Part shown: positions 4,726 to 11,773 of the stretch, one piece after another
Position numbering within the stretch: position 1 is the stretch's first letter
Layout of the letters: each line of letters begins with the position of its first letter
Source: Ruminococcus sp.
GTDB lineage: Bacteria; Bacillota; Clostridia; Oscillospirales; Acutalibacteraceae
DNA length: 14,083 bases
Assembly: GCA_022510985.1 (NCBI GenBank)
Contig: JAFLSL010000006.1
Span: 1 to 14,083, forward strand
Direction: 5' to 3'
Translations under genes and position numbers: made by a program
Notes under the pieces: model-generated
Told to the model about the DNA's origin: nothing
What the model saw: the letters and a program-made list of their open reading frames with translations, nothing else
The model's database searches: none

Positions 4726-6135
4726 TTACAGATTATTGTAAAAAGCGTGGAATGCACGGTACGCTTCGTATACGTCAACCTTGCTGACAAGCTCGAAAGG
4801 AGCGTGCATCGAAAGCACGGGAACGCCTAAATCCACAACGTCAACATTCATATTTGCCACATATTTAGCGATTGTTCCGCCGCCGCCGATATCGACCTTG
4901 CCAAGCTCACCAACCTGCCACATAATCTTATTTTTCTCAAGCATTGAGCGGATTTCGCCCATATACTCCGCGGACGCGTCGGAAGTATCATACTTTCCGC
5001 CGTGGCCCGTATATTTTGAAATTATTACGCCCTGATTAATATAGCTTGAGTTTTTAGCCTCATAAGCACTTGCATAAATCGGGTCGAATGCTGCGTTAAC
5101 ATCGGCTGAAAGGCATTTGCTTTTTGAAAGAACTCGGTAACCCTCTTCCCCATCAGCCTTAGCTAAATCATAAATAAAATATCTTAAGAAGTCGCTCTGC
5201 ATACCTGTATTGCCGTCGGAGCCTGTTTCCTCTTTATCGGCAAGATATGTGATGCAGGTATCCTCGGGAATATCCGTATTAATTGCCGCCATAAGTGCAG
5301 GATACGCACAAACCTTGTCGTCGTGGCCGTAACCACCGATAAGTCCACGGTCAAAGCCGACGTCACGGCTCTTCTGAGCAGGAACGAGGCACAATTCAGC
5401 CGAAAGGAAATCGCCCTCGGTAATGCCGTACTTCTCGTTTAAGATTTTCATAACGTTAAGCTTTACAAGCTCGCTTTCCTCATCCTCTGTATCGAGCGGA
5501 CGTGAGCCGATTAGCACATTGAGATTTTCTCCTTCAATCGCCTGTCCGAGCTTTTTTTGAGCCTGCTCACGGGCAAGGTGCGGAAGCAAATCGGTAATAC
5601 AGAAACAAGGCTCGCTTTCGTCACAACCGACATTAATATCAACCTTTGTACCGTCCAGCTTAACAACCGTACCGTGGAGTGCAAGCGGCATAACCGTCCA
5701 CTGATACTTTTTTATCCCGCCGTAGTAGTGAGTTTTAAAATAAGCAAGACTGCTCTCCTCGTAAAGCGGATTGGGCTTTAAGTCAACTCTCGGAGAGTCG
5801 ATATGAGCAATTGAAAGGCGTGTGCCGTTTTTCGTACCGTTTTTGCCGATAACGGCGAGAGCAATTGCCTTATCACGGTTGATATAATAAACCCTATCGC
5901 CTGCGTTATATTTTTTATCAGGCTCAAATTTTTTAAAGCCGTTCTCCTCGGCAAGTTTCAGCGAATAACTAACAGCCTCTCGCTCAACAGGAGAATTGTC
6001 GAGGAACTCTTTATACCCCTCACAAAATTCATCTGCCTTTTTTATCTCTTCTTTTGAAACAGTAGAAATACCTTTTTTAGCCGACATAAAAAGCTCTTCT
6101 TTGAGTGCTTTTGTCTTGTTTTTCTCGTCTGACAT
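4726..6135 (-). CDS. M18 family zinc aminopeptidase (aspartyl aminopeptidase type)
   Basis: A cytosolic di-zinc exopeptidase of peptidase family M18 (clan MH) that removes N-terminal, typically acidic, residues from peptides. The 469-residue length fits. Expected metal-ligand and catalytic motifs are visible: H111 in IAHIDSPR, D272/D273 in GYGHDDK, E302-E303 in ADKEETGSDGNTG, D345 in SADVNAAFDP, and H444 in SMHAPFELVSKVD. The start at 6135 (MSDEKNK) is chosen because the upstream in-frame ATG at 6150 is part of the sequence ATGGAGGTAACG that supplies the ribosome binding site GGAGG. The gene is last in the minus-strand operon, 23 nt after the transglycosylase gene, and no intrinsic terminator is seen before tRNA-Arg. 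Substrate preference within M18 is inferred from family only. Confidence 0.94.
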   Translation of the reverse strand: MSDEKNKTKALKEELFMSAKKGISTVSKEEIKKADEFCEGYKEFLDNSPVEREAVSYSLKLAEENGFKKFEPDKKYNAGDRVYYINRDKAIALAVIGKNGTKNGTRLSIAHIDSPRVDLKPNPLYEESSLAYFKTHYYGGIKKYQWTVMPLALHGTVVKLDGTKVDINVGCDESEPCFCITDLLPHLAREQAQKKLGQAIEGENLNVLIGSRPLDTEDEESELVKLNVMKILNEKYGITEGDFLSAELCLVPAQKSRDVGFDRGLIGGYGHDDKVCAYPALMAAINTDIPEDTCITYLADKEETGSDGNTGMQSDFLRYFIYDLAKADGEEGYRVLSKSKCLSADVNAAFDPIYASAYEAKNSSYINQGVIISKYTGHGGKYDTSDASAEYMGEIRSMLEKNKIMWQVGELGKVDIGGGGTIAKYVANMNVDVVDLGVPVLSMHAPFELVSKVDVYEAYRAFHAFYNNL

Positions 6136-6158
6136 AATCGTTACCTCCATTTATCATT

Positions 6159-6755
6159 TTAACTGAAATACAGTTTATTATACATTTTTTTAGCCCGCAA
6201 AACCTTTTTAACGTACTTCTCGGTTTCGGGATAAGGAATTTTTTTAAGTGTTTTTCCGTCGGAGCTGTATTCTTCATCTTTCAACCAATCGGATACAACA
6301 AATCCGGCGTTATATGCCGCCACCGCACACTGTTCGTTCCCATAATAGTTGAGAAAATATTTCAGAAGATACGAGCCGTAGTCGATATTAACCGACGGCT
6401 CAGACAGCTTTTCTAAGCTTTCGCTTTCACCGCGAAGTCCCTTTATCCATTCAAAGCTTTCGGGCATAACCTGCATAAGTCCTACTGCCCCAACATGACT
6501 TTCGGCATTCGGATTAAAGTCCGATTCTGTGCGGATTACGGCGTATATAAGCGGCTTTTCGAGGTCATAATCGTTTGACGCTTTATCGACGCAATCGCTG
6601 TATTTAATTGGATACAGGCTCTCTGTGAGCAGGTTCTGTGCCTTGCCGAAATTATTAATCAGGAGCCACACTATCGCCCCCGATATCGCAATAAGGAAAA
6701 GGAACACCATAAAATTGCGAAATCGGCGAGGTTTTCGTTTGTATCTTCCAGCCAA
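6159..6755 (-). CDS. Membrane-anchored lytic transglycosylase (SLT/LysM-less type)
   Basis: Cleaves the glycan strands of peptidoglycan with formation of 1,6-anhydro-muramyl ends, acting outside the membrane. The 198-residue protein has a very basic N-terminus (RYKRKPRRFR), one membrane segment (about 14-33) and an SLT domain from about 55. The catalytic Glu is E77 in IRTESDFNP; GLMQVMP (92-98) and AAYNAG (146-151) complete the family signature. No LysM or other wall-binding module is present. Start choice: TTG 6755 has GAGGTG (6765-6760) just upstream. An earlier in-frame TTG at 6767 would put the initiation codon inside that sequence and overlap the coaE stop (TTGA). The gene follows coaE by only 8 nt, so translation is probably coupled. 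Confidence 0.92.
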   Translation of the reverse strand: MAGRYKRKPRRFRNFMVFLFLIAISGAIVWLLINNFGKAQNLLTESLYPIKYSDCVDKASNDYDLEKPLIYAVIRTESDFNPNAESHVGAVGLMQVMPESFEWIKGLRGESESLEKLSEPSVNIDYGSYLLKYFLNYYGNEQCAVAAYNAGFVVSDWLKDEEYSSDGKTLKKIPYPETEKYVKKVLRAKKMYNKLYFS

Positions 6756-6763
6756 GGTACACC

Positions 6764-7354
6764 TCAAATTTTTGAAATTATCTCTTTCACTTTAGCTTTC
6801 AAATCCTCTAAAGTAGAGTTATTTTCTATATAGTAATCGCAGTTTTCCTTAAAGAAACTGTCAGAAAACTGAATTCGAATTCGTTTTTTTGCCGTTTCCT
6901 CCGATATGTTATCACGTTTTGTAATTCTTTTAATCCTTATATCTTCATCGGCACATACCGCGACAACATCGTCGCAGATTATATCCATTCCCGCCTCAAA
7001 AAGCTGAGGAGCATCAAAAATAATTTTCTCATTTCCCGAAGCCGTCAGCTCTTTAAGCTCGTTTATAAACAGCGTTGTGATATGAGGGTGCATAATTGAG
7101 TTGAGGATGTTAACACTCGCTTTATCCTTAAAGGCTCTTTTGGCAAGTTCCTTTCGGTCAATTCCATTTGAGGTCATAAGGTCAACACCAAACATCAAAA
7201 GAATATTTTCCTCGACAATGCAGTTTTTTATCGCCTTTCTTGCGAGGATATCCGCGTCAATCACCTTGTAACCGTTTTCCTCAAAAATATCTCTGACAAC
7301 GCTCTTGCCCGAGCCTGTTGTACCCGTAAGACCTATAAGCTTATAGTTCTTCAA
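6764..7354 (-). CDS. coaE: Dephospho-CoA kinase CoaE
   Basis: Phosphorylates the 3'-hydroxyl of dephospho-CoA with ATP, the last step of coenzyme A synthesis, in the cytoplasm. The 196-residue length is typical. The P-loop GTTGSGKS spans residues 11-18; the conserved acidic VIDADILARKAI lies at 31-42, and MHPHITTLF and FDAPQLFEAG are the expected central motifs. The start codon is TTG (7352-7354), supported by GAGGTGA (7361-7367) with a 6-nt spacing; that sequence lies inside the end of the tsaC gene, which overlaps coaE by 14 nt. Position within a prfA-tsaC-coaE-SLT run is a housekeeping cluster and implies no CoA-specific regulation. Confidence 0.95.
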   Translation of the reverse strand: MKNYKLIGLTGTTGSGKSVVRDIFEENGYKVIDADILARKAIKNCIVEENILLMFGVDLMTSNGIDRKELAKRAFKDKASVNILNSIMHPHITTLFINELKELTASGNEKIIFDAPQLFEAGMDIICDDVVAVCADEDIRIKRITKRDNISEETAKKRIRIQFSDSFFKENCDYYIENNSTLEDLKAKVKEIISKI

Positions 7355-8375
7355 GATTAATCACCTCGAATCCCGCCGCACGAATGAGGCGGTTGTAAAC
7401 AGCCATTCCGACGCCGTCAGGCTTCGGGCATCGTGCATAGACTGTTTTTATCTCAGGTTTCTTATCGATTTCTCTTAATAATTTGAAAAGCTCGTGAGCC
7501 TGTTCGCTGTAGTCGTTCTCCGCACCGAGGGTAAAGCTTTGCACACTAAGTTTTTCTTCACTGCCCTTATAGCATAAAGCGGCAACGTCATCAGCCTTTT
7601 TACTGTTTACAAAATCTATGTAGCTTTCATCGTCCGATAAAACAAGAATTACTCTCGCTTTAGGTGAATAGTGCTTGTATTTCATTCCGGGGGAAGAGGC
7701 CTTTACACCTTTTTCAAGCTCGTTTAAAACAGCGTCGTCAACGTCAATCTCTCCGATTACGCTTTCAATCTCCTCAACAGTAATACCGCCCGGTCTTAAA
7801 AGCCTCGGCTTTTCGGCAGCTAACGTAATAACCGTGCTTTCAAGCCCGACTGAGCATTCTCCGCCGTCCAAAACAGCATCTATTCTTCCGTTTAAATCCG
7901 ACATAACGTGCTGTGCAGTTGTCGGGCTGGGTGAACCTGAAATGTTAGCCGAGGGTGCCGCAAGCGGACATCCCGCTGCTTTAATAACAGACTGTGCGGT
8001 TTTGTGGGACGGGAAACGGATTGCAACCGTATCAAGCCCCGCACTCACTTCGTCGGGTACAGCCTCGCCTTTCGGCATAATAATCGTAAGCGGACCGCTC
8101 CAGAATTTTTGTGCAAGTTTAAGTGCATCTTCCGGGATTTCTGAAACGAGCCTATACCTTTTTATGTCGTCAAAATCCGCAATATGAACGATAAGCGGAT
8201 TGTCCATAGGACGACCTTTAGCCTCAAAAATTTTTTTGACAGCATTGGGGTTAAGTGCGTTTGCCGCAAGCCCGTAGACAGTTTCGGTCGGAATAGCGAC
8301 TAAACCGCCGTCCGCTAAAATTTTGCCTGCTGTATTTATATCGTTTTCATTATCTTTTAATAATAATGTATTCAT
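7341..8375 (-). CDS. tsaC: L-threonylcarbamoyladenylate synthase (Sua5/YwlC type)
   Basis: Makes threonylcarbamoyl-AMP from threonine, bicarbonate and ATP, the first step of t6A37 modification in tRNAs reading ANN codons. The 344-residue protein has the YrdC-like catalytic domain (about 10-200) with PTETVYGL (29-36), KGRP (53-56), RFPSH and PSANISGSP. A C-terminal Sua5 domain follows, joined through SPGMKYKHYSPKA, so this is the long Sua5/YwlC form rather than short TsaC. Start ATG 8375 follows the prfA stop by 4 nt. The nearest good Shine-Dalgarno (AAGGAG near 8396-8401) is too far, so reinitiation or coupling with prfA is likely; in-frame TTG 8378 is an alternative. Linkage with prfA is common in Firmicutes and puts two translation-fidelity genes together. 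Confidence 0.95.
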   Translation of the reverse strand: MNTLLLKDNENDINTAGKILADGGLVAIPTETVYGLAANALNPNAVKKIFEAKGRPMDNPLIVHIADFDDIKRYRLVSEIPEDALKLAQKFWSGPLTIIMPKGEAVPDEVSAGLDTVAIRFPSHKTAQSVIKAAGCPLAAPSANISGSPSPTTAQHVMSDLNGRIDAVLDGGECSVGLESTVITLAAEKPRLLRPGGITVEEIESVIGEIDVDDAVLNELEKGVKASSPGMKYKHYSPKARVILVLSDDESYIDFVNSKKADDVAALCYKGSEEKLSVQSFTLGAENDYSEQAHELFKLLREIDKKPEIKTVYARCPKPDGVGMAVYNRLIRAAGFEVINLEEL

Positions 8376-8379
8376 CAAA

Positions 8380-9456
8380 TTAGTTTTCCATACTCTCCTT
8401 GAGTTTCTCTGCACGGTCAGCAGCAACAAGCGAATCAATTACTTCGTCTAAATCGCCGTTCAGAATATCTTCGAGCTTGTAAAGCGTAAGTCCGATACGA
8501 TGGTCAGTCAGACGTCCTTGAGGATAATTATAGGTTCTGATGCGTTCACTTCGGTCTCCGCTGCCGACCTGACTTTTTCTTTCGGCGGAAATCGCACTGT
8601 CCTGTGCCTCTTGCTTTTGCTGAAGAAGGCGTGACTTTAAAACCTTCATTGCCTTGTCCTTGTTTTTATACTGACTTCTTTCATCCTGACATTCCACAAC
8701 CATTCCTGTCGGAAGGTGCGTAATGCGTATTGCAGACGAGGTTTTGTTGATATGCTGACCGCCTGCACCGGAACTTCTGAAGGTATCGATTTTTAAATCC
8801 TTTGGATTGATTTCCATTTCAACCTCGTCAGCTTCAGGCAGAACAGCTACGGTAGTAGTAGAAGTATGAATTCTTCCCTGACTTTCGGTTTCGGGGACAC
8901 GCTGAACACGGTGAACTCCGCTCTCATACTTAAAGCGGCTGTAGGCACCGTCGCCGTTTATCATAAATGATACTTCTTTAAAACCGCCCAGCTCGGTTTC
9001 ATTTGCATTAATAAGCTCGATTTTAAAGCCCTTTGCCTCGGCATACATACTGTACATACGGTACAAAACAGCAGAGAAAAGTGCACTTTCCTCTCCGCCT
9101 GCACCTCCGCGGATTTCAACGATTACGTTACGTTCGTCGTTCGGGTCCTTAGGAAGAAGTAGAATTTTAAGCTCATCGGAGAGCACCTCGACCGACTTTT
9201 TAGCCTCGTCAAGCTCAATTTGGGCAAGCTCCTTCATTTCGCTGTCCATAGAGGAATCGTTTAAAATCTCGAGACTTTCCTCAATTGCGTTCTGATTTTC
9301 CTTGTACTCTCTGTATTTAAGAACAACCGGCTCAAGCTCGCGGATTTCTTTCATTATCTTCTGATACTCTTCTACGTTTGCCGCAATAGACGGCTCGTAG
9401 ATTTTTTTATTTAATTCGCTGTAGCGTTTGTCAAAAATTTCTATTTTTTCAAACAT
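8380..9456 (-). CDS. prfA: Peptide chain release factor 1
   Basis: Recognises UAA and UAG in the ribosomal A site and triggers hydrolysis of peptidyl-tRNA. The 358-residue length is standard. The tripeptide anticodon region reads PET (188-190) in [15 protein letters not shown], i.e. the PxT form of RF1 and not the SPF of RF2; the catalytic GGQ is at 232-234 in [15 protein letters not shown]. The N-terminal coiled-coil region (about 10-100) is complete. The ATG overlaps the stop of the upstream DUF951 gene (TAATG), with AAGG about 11 nt upstream, suggesting coupling. The methyltransferase gene prmC, often adjacent to prfA, is not here. Confidence 0.97.
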   Translation of the reverse strand: MFEKIEIFDKRYSELNKKIYEPSIAANVEEYQKIMKEIRELEPVVLKYREYKENQNAIEESLEILNDSSMDSEMKELAQIELDEAKKSVEVLSDELKILLLPKDPNDERNVIVEIRGGAGGEESALFSAVLYRMYSMYAEAKGFKIELINANETELGGFKEVSFMINGDGAYSRFKYESGVHRVQRVPETESQGRIHTSTTTVAVLPEADEVEMEINPKDLKIDTFRSSGAGGQHINKTSSAIRITHLPTGMVVECQDERSQYKNKDKAMKVLKSRLLQQKQEAQDSAISAERKSQVGSGDRSERIRTYNYPQGRLTDHRIGLTLYKLEDILNGDLDEVIDSLVAADRAEKLKESMEN

Positions 9457-9632
9457 TAGCTGATTACCTTCTTAATATTTTTTTCGATTTTTTTTCGAGG
9501 TGCCATAACCTCGTGTCCGCAACCCTCGCAACGGATTTTAAAATCCATTCCCATTCTCAAAAGGGTAAAAACTTTACTTCCGCAAGGGTGAGGCTTTTTC
9601 ATCTCTATTTTGTCACCGATTTTTAGCTCCAT
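9456..9632 (-). CDS. DUF951 family small zinc-finger-like protein
   Basis: A 58-residue protein of the DUF951 family. Signature features are [10 protein letters not shown] (10-19), then [14 protein letters not shown] (35-48) and a basic tail. Three cysteines (C17, C35, C38) with H15 or H40 could bind one zinc, which is inference. The basic charge and CxxC suggest nucleic acid or ribosome binding, but no function is established to my knowledge. Start ATG 9632 is fixed by GGAGG five bases upstream; an in-frame TTG further up (9647) would translate through that ribosome binding site. It is the first gene of the operon and its stop overlaps the prfA start by one base, so its synthesis is tied to that of RF1. 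Confidence 0.9.
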   Translation of the reverse strand: MELKIGDKIEMKKPHPCGSKVFTLLRMGMDFKIRCEGCGHEVMAPRKKIEKNIKKVIS

Positions 9633-9666
9633 AAATACCTCCGACAATAAAGCCTATACATAATAT

Positions 9667-9695
9667 ATTATAATTCATTTGTAAAAAAATAGCAA
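9667..9695 (-). promoter_or_regulatory. Promoter of the DUF951-prfA-tsaC-coaE operon
   Basis: On the minus strand TTGCTA (9690-9695), exactly 17 nt, then a perfect TATAAT (9667-9672). The predicted start near 9660 lies about 28 nt before the DUF951 ATG. This is the best promoter in the window. Confidence 0.82.
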
Positions 9696-9732
9696 CCTAA
9701 TATATTTTAATACAATTAAGGATATATTTAGG
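9696..9732. repeat. 37-bp imperfect dyad touching the operon -35 box
   Basis: CCTAATATAT (9696-9705) mirrors ATATATTTAGG (9722-9732) with one extra base, and TTAAT/ATTAA (9707-9711/9715-9719) forms the inner arms around ACA. It begins at the base next to the operon's -35 element. It may be an operator, an AT-rich activating element, or chance in AT-rich DNA. The rest of 9733-9823 is AT-rich with no gene visible. Confidence 0.5.
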
Positions 9733-9823
9733 CTCTAAAACAGGCTAATTCTGTATACTATATATAAATTTAAAAAAAATTTTTAAAACCACTTGTAAAT
9801 AAAAAATTTTAGAGTTAAAATGT

Positions 9824-9858
9824 TATTACAAATATGTAATAGTATAATAAAATATAAT
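9824..9858 (+). promoter_or_regulatory. Candidate promoter and operator-like dyad for the L,D-transpeptidase gene
   Basis: Two perfect TATAAT boxes occur at 9843-9848 and 9853-9858. No good -35 is found at standard spacing. A perfect dyad TATTACA-AATA-TGTAATA (9824-9841) ends one base before the first TATAAT, occupying the spacer and -35 region, which suits a repressor or activator site. Confidence 0.5.
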
Positions 9859-9887
9859 AGTAAAATAAGAGAGGGAAATTTAAAAAT

Positions 9888-11651
9888 ATGAAAAAATTCG
9901 TTTCAATTTTACTTTCAGTTATAATTCTTTCAACAATGATTTCGCTTGCTGTTCCTGCAAACGCGGTTTCAAGCGACAAATATTTTGCGGGTGAGGAGTC
10001 TATTGAACCTACAAGCGAGGCTTCGCAGGAAACTACCGCAGAGGAAACCACAGAGCCGACAAGTGACGTAACTACTCCTACACAGTCCCCCACTCAGGAA
10101 ACAACTGAACCGGTAATCACCCCGAGTGCTCCTAAAAATTTCCGAGTAACCTCAACCTCAACTGACTTTATCATACTTAAATGGGATAAGGTTTCGGAGG
10201 CTACAAGCTACGTTATCAGTCGTGCTGACGAGAAATCAGACGGCACAATAGGAAATTATAAAGAAATTAAAACTATTGATACCAACGCAGTAACATCATA
10301 TAAAAACACTGCAGACATAAAAGCAGGTAAGTTGTACAAATACAAGATTGTAGCTGTAAGAAAAGCTTCTGTTACCACAAAAAGCTCAGCTCAGACGCTC
10401 AAGGCTATGACAAATCCCGATAACGTTAAGACGCTGAAGGTATCGGCTAAAACAACCGACTCGATGACAATTAAATGGAGTAAAAACTCAAGTGCATCTA
10501 AATACATAATTTTACGTTCAGATGAAAAATCTAACGGAAAATTTACAAACTACAGCTCAATTAACGCTGCAAGCAAATCAAAGACAACCTTCACCGACAA
10601 GGGCTTAAAGGCAGGATATTTTTACAAATACAAGGTTTGTGTTCAGAAAACAAAGAGCGGTGTTACCGCAACAAGCTCAGGCAAAACAGTCAAAAACGCA
10701 ACTAAGCTCGCATCACCTAAAAAAGTTGTAAATAAAAAATCTACAACAACAAAAATCAAAATCGCCTGGAGCAAAGTTGCTAAGGCTTCAAAATATGAGG
10801 TTTACAGAAAAACCGCAAATACAAAATACAAGAAAGTAGCAACCACCTCATCCACAAGCTATATTGATACAAAAGTTACTACGGGAACTAACTACAAATA
10901 CAAGGTCAGAGCCTTCCGCACCTCAGGCGGTAAAAAATACTACGGAGTATTTAACTCTATTAAAACAGCTACAAGCGTTAACGCTGTTACGGGCTTAACC
11001 ATCAAGTCTTATTTAAAAAGAGGACTTTTATCCTGGAAAGCTGTAGACGGTGCCTCGGGATATGAGGTATATGTTCAGAGGGCTGACGGCTCATGGCTTA
11101 AAAAAGCATCAACCACAATGACAAGTCACTTAACAGGCAAATTAAAGCTCAAAAAAACATACACGTTTTCTGTTAAATCCTATAAATACGTAAACGGAAA
11201 TAAGGTTTACGGAAAAGCTAAGACAGCAAGCGTAAGGGCTAGCAAATCGGCTTACGGAAAAACTCCTTCCGGAACTTGGGTTGAGGTTTGCACTGAAACT
11301 CAAAAAATGTATATGTATGTAGACAATAAGCTTTATGTAGTTACAGACGTAGTTACAGGTATGGCAGGCGGAGCTTTGGCTACAACCCATGGTTACCATA
11401 CTGTTTTAAACAAAAAATCTCCCGCGGTTTTAAAAGGCTCCTATGGCTCCAGCAGTTGGACTACTCCTGTAAGCTATTGGATTGCATTCACAAGCGACGG
11501 TCAGGGTATTCACGACAGCACATGGCGTGGAGCTTACGGCGGAAACATCTATCTCCACGACGGGTCGCACGGCTGCGTAAACACCCCGATTTCAGCTGTT
11601 AAAAAGATTTACTCAAAAGCTTATGTCGGAATGCCCGTAATTGTATTCTGA
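9888..11651 (+). CDS. Secreted L,D-transpeptidase (YkuD) with four fibronectin type III domains
   Basis: A wall enzyme likely to form 3-3 peptidoglycan cross-links or attach proteins. The 587-residue protein has a signal peptide (1-26, cleavage expected after PANA) and a Thr/Glu/Pro-rich linker (about 37-80). Four Fn3-like repeats follow at roughly 80-172, 178-270, 276-362 and 366-451; each has an IxWxKVxxAxxYxV-type strand and a YKYKV-type strand, and they are extremely Lys-rich. The YkuD domain covers about 462-587: the conserved His is in GIHDST (H542) and the catalytic Cys in SHGCVN (C563), so the active site is intact. ATG 9888 has GAGGG (9871-9875) about 12 nt upstream, slightly long. 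No sortase motif or transmembrane anchor is seen at the C-terminus; the basic Fn3 array may hold it on the wall electrostatically (inference). Confidence 0.94.
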   Translation: MKKFVSILLSVIILSTMISLAVPANAVSSDKYFAGEESIEPTSEASQETTAEETTEPTSDVTTPTQSPTQETTEPVITPSAPKNFRVTSTSTDFIILKWDKVSEATSYVISRADEKSDGTIGNYKEIKTIDTNAVTSYKNTADIKAGKLYKYKIVAVRKASVTTKSSAQTLKAMTNPDNVKTLKVSAKTTDSMTIKWSKNSSASKYIILRSDEKSNGKFTNYSSINAASKSKTTFTDKGLKAGYFYKYKVCVQKTKSGVTATSSGKTVKNATKLASPKKVVNKKSTTTKIKIAWSKVAKASKYEVYRKTANTKYKKVATTSSTSYIDTKVTTGTNYKYKVRAFRTSGGKKYYGVFNSIKTATSVNAVTGLTIKSYLKRGLLSWKAVDGASGYEVYVQRADGSWLKKASTTMTSHLTGKLKLKKTYTFSVKSYKYVNGNKVYGKAKTASVRASKSAYGKTPSGTWVEVCTETQKMYMYVDNKLYVVTDVVTGMAGGALATTHGYHTVLNKKSPAVLKGSYGSSSWTTPVSYWIAFTSDGQGIHDSTWRGAYGGNIYLHDGSHGCVNTPISAVKKIYSKAYVGMPVIVF

Positions 11652-11668
11652 TTAAACTTATAAAATTC

Positions 11669-11695
11669 GGCTCTCGGTTTTCCGGGAGCCTTTTT
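11669..11695 (+). terminator. Intrinsic terminator after the L,D-transpeptidase gene
   Basis: GGCTCTCGG (11669-11677) pairs with CCGGGAGCC (11682-11690), one T-G wobble, loop TTTT, followed by TTTTT (11691-11695). Confidence 0.94.
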
Positions 11696-11716
11696 ATTAC
11701 AAAAACATCTTAAATG

Positions 11717-11745
11717 TTGTAAAAATTGTCGAAATATGGTATATT
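11717..11745 (+). promoter_or_regulatory. Promoter of the DUF1015 gene
   Basis: TTGTAA (11717-11722), 17-nt spacer, TATATT (11740-11745) with an extended -10 TG (TGGTATATT). The predicted start near 11752 gives a leader of about 22 nt. Confidence 0.68.
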
Positions 11746-11773
11746 TTATTGGACAATAAATTTGAGGTGTGTT

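Noticed and set aside
4557..4787. A plus-strand open frame across the tRNA region
   Set aside because: It reads antisense through the tRNA-Arg gene and its hairpin; such frames are the usual artefact opposite tRNA genes.
9647..9815. CRISPR array or origin in the AT-rich intergenic region
   Set aside because: No regularly spaced repeats, DnaA-box clusters or related genes are visible; only promoters and dyads.
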